DNA from: Thermoplasmata archaeon
GTDB lineage: Archaea > Thermoplasmatota > Thermoplasmata > Lutacidiplasmatales > UBA184
Reading direction: 5' to 3'
Length of the DNA stretch: 9,357 bases
Assembly (NCBI GenBank): GCA_030044475.1
Contig: JASHVP010000190.1
Coordinates: 1-9,357, forward strand
A model generated the notes under the pieces. It worked only from the letters and a program-made list of their open reading frames with translations. It had not been told where the DNA came from and did no database searches. Positions 1 to 5,650 of the stretch are shown piece by piece (position 1 is the stretch's first letter; each line of letters starts with the position of its first letter). A program made the translations under genes and the position numbers.

Positions 1-1
1 C

Positions 2-136
2 CTCGCGCTCGGCGCGGAGCGGCCGGCGCCGCTCCGGGCGCCGGAGCCGCGACTCCCTCCGGAGGCCCCGCCCGCGGCCCCGTCGGGGGGCGGCCCGCCC
101 GACTCCTCCCCGCCGTCCGCGGCGTCCGACGCGTGA
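2..136 (+). CDS. C-terminal tail of an unidentified protein (5' end outside window)
   Basis: An open frame entering from the left edge reads 44 residues to a TGA at 134-136. The visible tail is dominated by proline, alanine, glycine and serine and ends in SAASDA; it has no recognisable domain and would be a disordered C-terminus. Support for coding comes from third codon positions that are almost all G or C, as in the well-supported genes here, and from a stop only 7 bp before the convergent stop of the kelch gene, the same gap seen at the other convergent junction in this window. The function cannot be judged. With so little sequence, a chance open frame in GC-rich DNA remains possible. Confidence 0.45.
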   Translation, partial: LALGAERPAPLRAPEPRLPPEAPPAAPSGGGPPDSSPPSAASDA

Positions 137-143
137 GCGCGGG

Positions 144-2891
144 CTACGGGGTCTGCTCGAGCAGCCGCCGGGTCTCCTCGTCGGCGCTCGGCCCGGCGGG
201 CTTCGCCGCCTTCGGCCGCGACGGCGTCCGCAGCACGGTCAGATAGACGATCGCGCCCAGGAGCGCCAGCGCCGGCAGCACCAGCAGGGACCAGACGTCC
301 CCGACGTTCGCCGGGAAGATCCGCACCCCGGGCGGCGTCTGGCTGACGGACGTGAGCGGGGTCAGCCAGAGGATGAACTGCGAGACGTTCTGGCCGTAGA
401 GGACGGAGTCCGTCGTCTGATTGGGCGCGAACCCGGCCGCGCGCCCGGCGACGACGAGCTGGGTCTGCGGGATTCCCGAGAAGTTCGCCCACCCGGTCTT
501 CCCGGAGAGCCGGGAGACGTTCGCCGGATACGTCGTCCCGGTCGTCAGGTTGAGGCCGATGTACGTGAGCGTCACGGTCGCCAGCGGGATCGGCGGATGG
601 TCCCCGCCGGTGCTGAGGACGAGGACGTGGAACGAGGCGAGCGGGAGCGGTTTGAGGTAGATCGGCACGTACAGCTGCTGGCCGCTCATCGCGTCGACGG
701 TCGGCACCGTCCGGTTCGTCTCGCACCCCGGCGCCCACGCGGTGAGCGAGTAGTTGCCGGGGAGCGGGGCGATCGCGACCGTCCCGAGCGTGCCGGTGCT
801 CAGGGCGGCGTGGTACGGCCCGGTCGGGAGGTTCTCCACGCTGGTCACGTTGACGAGCGCATGCTGCACGAGCTGGCCCGTGAGGGCGCCGGACGCGACG
901 AACACCTGGACCGTGATCGAGGCGAGCGGAAGCGCCTGGAGGATCAGGGGCGCGGCCTGGATGCCGGAGTACACGAGGGTCAGGTTCGTGACCGCGGGCG
1001 AGAAGCCGTAGACGGTCGCGATGACGAGCGTCCGCCCGACGAGCTGGGTGGTGAGGTTGAGCCACCCGTCGGGATTCGTCGTCCCGACGATCACGCCGTT
1101 CATCTTCACGGCGACGTTCTCGAGCGGGTCCTCGACGTCGTCGGGCAGGGCCCCGATCGTGTGGACCTGCAGGACGAGCAGCGGCCAGAGCACCAGGAGG
1201 ACCTCCGTCGTCTGGTTCGACACGGCGTCGACCGCCGACAGGTTCCCGTGGTCGCCGGCGAGGGCCACCGTGACGAAGCCGGAGCCTTCCGGCACGCCGC
1301 CCCACTCGACCTCTCCGGAGTCGTTCGTGAGGCGCGAGCCGTCGGGGACCGACAGGCCGTCGATCGTGAGGTTCACGCGGGCCCCGACGATCGAGGTCCC
1401 GTTCGGCTCGGTCACCACGACGAGGATCGTCCCGGGCGGGATCGGCGTGAGCGCGACCGCGAGCGTCAGGTTGACCCCGGGCGGGACCCAGACCGTGCTG
1501 GAGTTGGTCAGGAACCCGAGCGCGGAGGAGGTGACCGTCGTCAACGCGGCCGCCACGCCGCTCGCGTTCACGATCCCCGAGGGGCCGGTGGTGATCGGGG
1601 CCCCGCTGTCGACGACGACGGTCGCGTTCGCCACCGGCAGGTCCGAGGTGGCGTTCGTCAGGAGGATCGTCAGGTTCGAGACGTCGGAGAGCCGCCAGCT
1701 GTCGGAGAACGTGTTGAGCGGGGCGCGCCCGCCGATCAGCAGGAGCGTCGCGTTCCCCGGAGTGTTCAAGAACCCGGCGGCCGCTCCCGACCGCGCGCGC
1801 GGGGCGACCGATGTCGCGGCCGAGGTCCAGTCGAGGTACTGGAGGTTGAAGTAGTCGGTGTCGTTGAGCGCCGCGGTTCCGGTGCTCCCGCCGAAGAGGA
1901 TCGCCAGCTGGCGCGCGGGGTCGTAGACCCAGACCGGGTTCTCTCGACCCACGGGGGTCGGGCCGAACGTCGGCGCGCTGACCCAGCGCCGGGTCGTCGG
2001 GGAGAACGTCCAGACCGCCGAGGTGCAGGGATAGCAGCCCCCGTAGAGCAGGAACGTGCCGGTCGTCGGGTCGTAGAGGAGCGCGCCCCCGTGGCTCGGC
2101 ACGGGCTCCGGAAGGCCCGCGAACGTGAGGCGCGTCCAGACGTCGGTCGTCAGGTTCAGGAGCCAGGTGTCGGAGTACGTGACCTGCCCGAGCGACGAGT
2201 AGTTCTGCGCCCACCCGCCGAACAGCAGCGCGATCCCGTCGCCCACGGCGAACGCCGGGTCCTCCCGCGCCGGGGGCGCGACCGCGCCGGTGACGTTCGC
2301 CCAGGTGTCGGTGGTCGTCGAGAACACCCAGGTGTCGTTCGCGACCGCGTCGGTCGTCGTGTTGACGAGGCCGCCGAAGAGGACGACGGTCGTCGCGTTC
2401 GGCGCGGCCCCGAGGCCGAAGTCACTCCGGGGCGACGGCGCGACCGGCGGCGCGAGGTTCGTCCATCGGTTCTCGCTCTCATTGTACAGGTACGTGCCGC
2501 TGGAGAGTCCACCGACCCCGTCGCCGCCGAAGAGGATCCCTTCCCCGGTCGGAGCGATCGCGGCGAACCCGCTGTCGGCCATCCCGCCCGGGTTCGACGG
2601 CGCGACCTGGCTCCAGGCCAGTCCATGGCTCAGATTGTACGCCGGGGGGCCGTCCGCCGGGGGTGCCGGGACCGGCGCCGGAACGGCCGCGGGGGAAGGG
2701 GTCGCCCCGGCGGGGTCCGCGGGGGGAAGCGCGCGAGGGGACGGACCGGCCGGGGACGCGGCCGCGACCGCGGGGAGCCCCGAGACGAGGAGGGCGATCC
2801 CGACGACCGCTCCCGCCACCGCGCCCCAGGCGGGGCGACGGCCCCGGGAGCGCCGTCGAGGGCGCGGCCCGCTCGGGTTCGAAGAATGCAT
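144..2891 (-). CDS. Exported, C-terminally membrane-anchored kelch-repeat surface protein with tandem beta-sandwich repeats
   Basis: A 915-residue protein that is probably displayed outside the cell. Residues 10-20 are a basic n-region, 21-45 a hydrophobic signal segment with an A-V-A-A-A cleavage-type end, and 46-84 a Pro/Ala linker. A kelch/galactose-oxidase-like propeller spans about 90-400: six blade-end motifs ([FYI]GG at 121, 172, 224, 283, 333 and 386) imply about six blades. Residues 404-848 read as roughly five beta-rich repeats resembling carboxypeptidase-regulatory/PEGA-type folds; LPLAS recurs at 654 and 749. A membrane helix lies at 866-887, followed by a short charged cytoplasmic tail. 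I count about 31 N-x-S/T sequons, all before the helix, consistent with an N-glycosylated surface protein. The ATG at 2891 is chosen because the signal peptide follows and a TATA-like element sits upstream; the frame stays open much further upstream, but that part is antisense to other genes. The ligand is unknown; adhesion or cell-envelope roles are inference. Confidence 0.88.
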   Translation of the reverse strand: MHSSNPSGPRPRRRSRGRRPAWGAVAGAVVGIALLVSGLPAVAAASPAGPSPRALPPADPAGATPSPAAVPAPVPAPPADGPPAYNLSHGLAWSQVAPSNPGGMADSGFAAIAPTGEGILFGGDGVGGLSSGTYLYNESENRWTNLAPPVAPSPRSDFGLGAAPNATTVVLFGGLVNTTTDAVANDTWVFSTTTDTWANVTGAVAPPAREDPAFAVGDGIALLFGGWAQNYSSLGQVTYSDTWLLNLTTDVWTRLTFAGLPEPVPSHGGALLYDPTTGTFLLYGGCYPCTSAVWTFSPTTRRWVSAPTFGPTPVGRENPVWVYDPARQLAILFGGSTGTAALNDTDYFNLQYLDWTSAATSVAPRARSGAAAGFLNTPGNATLLLIGGRAPLNTFSDSWRLSDVSNLTILLTNATSDLPVANATVVVDSGAPITTGPSGIVNASGVAAALTTVTSSALGFLTNSSTVWVPPGVNLTLAVALTPIPPGTILVVVTEPNGTSIVGARVNLTIDGLSVPDGSRLTNDSGEVEWGGVPEGSGFVTVALAGDHGNLSAVDAVSNQTTEVLLVLWPLLVLQVHTIGALPDDVEDPLENVAVKMNGVIVGTTNPDGWLNLTTQLVGRTLVIATVYGFSPAVTNLTLVYSGIQAAPLILQALPLASITVQVFVASGALTGQLVQHALVNVTSVENLPTGPYHAALSTGTLGTVAIAPLPGNYSLTAWAPGCETNRTVPTVDAMSGQQLYVPIYLKPLPLASFHVLVLSTGGDHPPIPLATVTLTYIGLNLTTGTTYPANVSRLSGKTGWANFSGIPQTQLVVAGRAAGFAPNQTTDSVLYGQNVSQFILWLTPLTSVSQTPPGVRIFPANVGDVWSLLVLPALALLGAIVYLTVLRTPSRPKAAKPAGPSADEETRRLLEQTP

Positions 2892-2943
2892 CGGGTCGGC
2901 CCCGGGTGGAGGGGTTCCCCCGAAGGACCTAGGCGGCACCCCC

Positions 2944-2951
2944 AGTAATAC
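2944..2951 (-). promoter_or_regulatory. Candidate TATA element of the kelch surface-protein gene
   Basis: Read on the minus strand this is GTATTACT, one of few A/T islands in a very GC-rich 169-bp divergent region. A start site about 26 bp downstream would fall near 2921, leaving a leader of about 30 nt before the ATG at 2891. No convincing Shine-Dalgarno motif is visible in that leader. Confidence 0.5.
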
Positions 2952-3030
2952 CCTACCGGGGCGGCCCGGGCGGCGGCGAGCATGCCGGTTCCCCTCGGCG
3001 TCCGGTGGACTTCGCGGTCGCGGGGCGGGC

Positions 3031-3038
3031 CTAAATAG
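3031..3038 (+). promoter_or_regulatory. TATA element of the Fur-domain / Fe-ADH-like pair
   Basis: CTAAATAG stands out in GC-rich surroundings. Its centre lies about 26-27 bp before the ATG at 3061, the normal archaeal TATA-to-start-site distance, so the transcript probably begins at or next to the start codon (leaderless). No other promoter-like element is seen before the Fe-ADH-like gene at 3376, so both genes are likely transcribed from here. Confidence 0.65.
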
Positions 3039-3060
3039 CGCGGGCGGGTCGACGGCGCCG

Positions 3061-3354
3061 ATGGCTCGCCGGGCGCGACGCTCCCCGACCCCGCGCCGGT
3101 CGCGTCGTCCGGCCCGGGCCGTTCCGGTCGTCGTCCGAGCCCCTCGGGGGCCGCAGGTCGACCTCGCGGAGGACCCCCGGGGCCACATCGTCTGCCGGGT
3201 CTGCGGACGGATCCAGGGCGTCGAGCTCACCGAACTCGACCGGCACCTCCTCACCCAGCTCGCCGCCCAGCATCCCGACGGCTGGAGCGTCGACCGGATC
3301 GCCTTCTCCCTGACCGGCGCCTGCCTGCGGTGCCGGGAAGGCGGCTCGGCCTGA
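3061..3354 (+). CDS. Stand-alone Fur-family C-terminal (dimerisation/metal) domain protein
   Basis: A 97-residue protein. Residues 42-91 resemble the C-terminal half of Fur-family metalloregulators: H-x2-C-x2-C-G (H42, C45, C48) opens the domain and C-x2-C (C88, C91) closes it, giving the four-cysteine structural zinc site known in Fur. The N-terminal winged helix that lets Fur bind DNA is absent, and none is encoded upstream in this frame. In its place residues 1-20 hold nine arginines. The histidine that Fur proteins usually carry just before the final zinc knuckle appears to be a hydrophobic residue here, so regulatory metal sensing may also be lost. The ATG is supported by the TATA element 26-27 bp upstream. 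The Fe-ADH-like gene begins 21 bp after the stop. Possible roles (inference) are a partner that heterodimerises with a full Fur, or a small zinc protein. An unrelated zinc-ribbon protein is the main alternative. Confidence 0.75.
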   Translation: MARRARRSPTPRRSRRPARAVPVVVRAPRGPQVDLAEDPRGHIVCRVCGRIQGVELTELDRHLLTQLAAQHPDGWSVDRIAFSLTGACLRCREGGSA

Positions 3355-3375
3355 TCGGCGCGCCGGGGCGACCGC

Positions 3376-4524
3376 ATGGCGGCGTACTTCACCGCGCCCC
3401 GGCTCGCGATCGGCACCGGGGCGGTGGAGCAGCTCAGCGGCCTCGGCGCCCGGCGGGCCGCGGTGATTGTCGACCCCGCGGTCGCCGCGGCGGACGGAGA
3501 CCGGCGGGTCGGGGAGGAGCTGGCCAAGAGCGACACGTCGGTCGAGCGGATCGTCGTGGACCCGGCCCCGGACCGGATCCCGGCGGTCGTCGCCCTCGCC
3601 GGGCGCCTCCGTTCGTCCGGGCCGGAGTGGGTGGTCGTGGTCGGCGGGGGGCGGACGATCGACGCGGCGAAGGCGGCCCGCCTGCTGTACGAACGTCCGG
3701 AGCTCTCGCTCGCTGCGGGACCGGCGGTGCTCGACCTCGGGCCGTCCCCGCGCTCGCGCCTCGTGGCGATCCCGACGACCAGCGGAAGCGGGGCCGACGC
3801 CAGCTGGACCACGGACGTCCTCGCGGAGGACGGGCGGCCGGTGGAGATCGCCGACCGCGGGCTCGTCCCGGAATGGTCGCTCGTCGACGAGGCGTTCACG
3901 CGGGACCTCTCCCCCGACCTGCGGCTCGACGGGGCGTTCGAGGCGGTCGCACTCGCGGCCGAGGCGTACCTCTCCGCCTGGTCGAACCCGATCTCCGACG
4001 CCCTCGCCGTCGACGCCGCCCGGACGGTGCTCCTCCGGTTCCCGCACGCGCTGCGGTGGAGCGACGACCCGGACGCGAAGGCCGCGCTCCACACCGCCGC
4101 GTCGATCGCCGGGCTCGCCGCGTCGAACGCCCAGCGCGGGCTCGCCCACGCGCTCGCGCGCGCCCTCACCGGCGCGACCGGACTGCCGTACGGGCGCCTC
4201 CTGGGGATCGTTCTGCCGACGGTCCTCGAATTCGACCGCGCCGGGGCGCGCGAACGGTACGAGGCGCTCGGGGCCGCGACGACCGCCCCGGGCGACCCGA
4301 CCCGGGGGTCGCTGGCGGATCGTCTGCGACGTCTGGCGGAGTCGTTCCGGTTCCCGTCCGACCTGCGCCAGGCGGGAGCCCCGCCGTCCGGGTGGGCCGT
4401 CGACCGCGCGACGGTCGTCGCGCACACGCTCCGGTCGCCGGCCGTCCTCGCGAACCCCCGGGTGCCGTCCGTCGCCGACGTCGAGGCGATCGTGACCACC
4501 GTCGCCGGCGGTCCGCCGATCTAG
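3376..4524 (+). CDS. Iron-containing alcohol dehydrogenase-fold protein with degenerate metal site
   Basis: A 382-residue protein, the usual length for group III (Fe-dependent) alcohol dehydrogenases. The nucleotide-binding part is well kept: GGG at 90-92, D96 and K99 of the GGGS-x2-D-x-AK motif, and IPTTSGSG at 132-139. The C-terminal helical part aligns without gaps to the family around EAY (196-198) and N-x3-GLAH (251-258). However, of the four metal ligands known from E. coli FucO (Asp, His, His, His), the matching residues here are E189, L193, H258 and Y272, and the extra conserved histidine four residues after the third ligand is R262. Metal-dependent alcohol oxidation is therefore doubtful, although NAD(P) binding may remain. 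It follows the Fur-domain gene by 21 bp and probably shares its promoter; the ATG has only a weak GGGG at 3365-3368 before it. The protein may have a changed or non-catalytic function. The family assignment is firm; the activity is not. Confidence 0.88.
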   Translation: MAAYFTAPRLAIGTGAVEQLSGLGARRAAVIVDPAVAAADGDRRVGEELAKSDTSVERIVVDPAPDRIPAVVALAGRLRSSGPEWVVVVGGGRTIDAAKAARLLYERPELSLAAGPAVLDLGPSPRSRLVAIPTTSGSGADASWTTDVLAEDGRPVEIADRGLVPEWSLVDEAFTRDLSPDLRLDGAFEAVALAAEAYLSAWSNPISDALAVDAARTVLLRFPHALRWSDDPDAKAALHTAASIAGLAASNAQRGLAHALARALTGATGLPYGRLLGIVLPTVLEFDRAGARERYEALGAATTAPGDPTRGSLADRLRRLAESFRFPSDLRQAGAPPSGWAVDRATVVAHTLRSPAVLANPRVPSVADVEAIVTTVAGGPPI

Positions 4525-4531
4525 GCCCGGC

Positions 4532-5608
4532 TCACGCCGCGGACACCGCGACCTTCGCCGCGCGCGCCGGCGCTTCGGCCGGACGGGCGGGGGACTCGAC
4601 CGCGCGGTTGATCGCGATCTCGGCCAGGTCGCTCGCGTAGAACGCGCTCCGTTCGAGGCTCTCCAGCACGTAGGCGAGCGCCACCGCGAGCCGCCCGCGC
4701 TTCGACGTCAACTCGCGCAGGATCTGGTCCCGCTCCCGCATCAGGACCTGCGCGGCGTCGATCACCTGGTTCGCCTTCGGAATGTCGCGCGAGTCGAGGC
4801 TGTCCAGCGCGTCGACGAGGCCCGCGGCGGCGCGGGTCGCCATCCGGTCGAGGGCGTCGACGATCTTCGACGGCAGCGGCTCCTTGCCGACGATCGAGAC
4901 AGTCTCCGCGATCCGGACCGCGTGGTCGGCGATCCGCTCGAGGACGCGGGAGGCGAGCAGGTACGTCGAGCACTCGGGGAGGGTCAGGTCGAGGGTCGCG
5001 AGGATCCGGGCGTCGCGGAGCGCGCTCGTCACCTGCTTCTCGAGGAACCAGTGGAGCCGGTCGACCTCCCAGTCCCGCTCGACGACGTCGCGCGCGATGG
5101 CGACGTCCCGGCCGCGGAAGGCGGTCATCGCGTCGGACTGCATCGCGCGCACCATCTGATGCATCCGGCGGACGATCGACGGGATCGGCAGCGGGTTCGC
5201 GCCGACGACGTCCTGAAGGATCACCGACTCAGCGGTCTCCTCGAGGATCTCCGGCCCGATCATCCGCTGGGCGAAGCTGCGAACGACCTCGCGGGTCCGG
5301 GCGTTCATCCGGCCGCGGGTGCGGATCTCGAGGAGCGGATAGCCGGCGATGTACTCCGCGATCAGCCGGCGGAAGAGATGCTCGTCGTCCATCTCGTTGG
5401 TGACCTCGACGACCCGCCGCTCCGCCTCCGCCGGCCCGGCCGTCTCGGCGAACACCGTGAGGGAGCCGTCGGCGCGCGGCGTGAAGAACAGCACATCGCC
5501 CGGACCCAGGCCCCGGGCGGTCACCCAGTTCTTGGGCAGGGAGATGATGAACGTCGACCCGCCGGTCTTCTGGATCCGGCGCCCGTGGAAGCCTCCGCTC
5601 GACCGCAT
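4532..5608 (-). CDS. AbrB-PhoU fusion regulator
   Basis: A 358-residue protein. Residues 9-54 form an AbrB/SpoVT-type swapped-hairpin DNA-binding domain with the typical R-x-I-Q-x-TGGST...SLPK-x-WV...GL-x-x-GD core. Residues about 75-337 are mostly helical and carry PhoU-type bundles, with E-R-I-x-D-H at 224-229 and a related E-R...SD-L-A-E segment at 319-330; acidic residues of this kind bind metal clusters in PhoU proteins. The last 20 residues are Ala/Pro-rich. This architecture is typical of archaeal phosphate-uptake regulators, which are thought to act in phosphate signalling and transcription control. No Pst transporter, PhoR or PhoB gene is in the window, so the target is unknown; the divergent flavoprotein operon is a possible one. 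The ATG at 5608 is chosen because the AbrB domain starts directly after it and a TATA box lies about 33 bp upstream, leaving a leader of only a few bases. Its stop is 7 bp from the convergent Fe-ADH-like stop. Confidence 0.9.
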   Translation of the reverse strand: MRSSGGFHGRRIQKTGGSTFIISLPKNWVTARGLGPGDVLFFTPRADGSLTVFAETAGPAEAERRVVEVTNEMDDEHLFRRLIAEYIAGYPLLEIRTRGRMNARTREVVRSFAQRMIGPEILEETAESVILQDVVGANPLPIPSIVRRMHQMVRAMQSDAMTAFRGRDVAIARDVVERDWEVDRLHWFLEKQVTSALRDARILATLDLTLPECSTYLLASRVLERIADHAVRIAETVSIVGKEPLPSKIVDALDRMATRAAAGLVDALDSLDSRDIPKANQVIDAAQVLMRERDQILRELTSKRGRLAVALAYVLESLERSAFYASDLAEIAINRAVESPARPAEAPARAAKVAVSAA

Positions 5609-5636
5609 CTCCGTAGGCAGCCCGACCGACCATTCT

Positions 5637-5644
5637 CTATATAG
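5637..5644 (-). promoter_or_regulatory. Palindromic TATA box of the AbrB-PhoU gene
   Basis: CTATATAG is a perfect 8-bp palindrome and the strongest TATA box in the window. Read on the minus strand, a start site about 26 bp downstream falls near 5614, only some six bases before the ATG at 5608, so the transcript is close to leaderless. Because it is symmetric, it could in principle also position transcription toward the flavoprotein operon. Confidence 0.7.
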
Positions 5645-5650
5645 CCTCGG

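Noticed and set aside
597..2948. 783-codon plus-strand open frame opposite the kelch gene
   Set aside because: The translation is dominated by R, G, D, E and P with no domain or sensible start; the opposite strand encodes a clear secreted protein. It is a codon-bias shadow.
2290..3060. Upstream extension of the Fur-domain frame as a possible source of the missing winged helix
   Set aside because: The translated stretch is Gly/Arg/Pro-rich, antisense to the kelch gene's N-terminus, and contains nothing like a winged helix; the ATG at 3061 has its own TATA box.
2892..4499. Upstream extension of the kelch gene frame on the minus strand, giving an apparent 1451-residue protein
   Set aside because: The extension is antisense to the Fur-domain and Fe-ADH-like genes, is Arg/Ser/Pro-rich without any domain, and precedes a good signal peptide. 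It is a stop-poor shadow of GC-rich coding DNA.
3376..4524. sn-glycerol-1-phosphate dehydrogenase (archaeal lipid enzyme)
   Set aside because: That enzyme shares the superfamily, but the IPTTSGSG loop and the EAY and N-x3-GLAH segments follow the Fe-alcohol dehydrogenase pattern and the metal ligands are missing.
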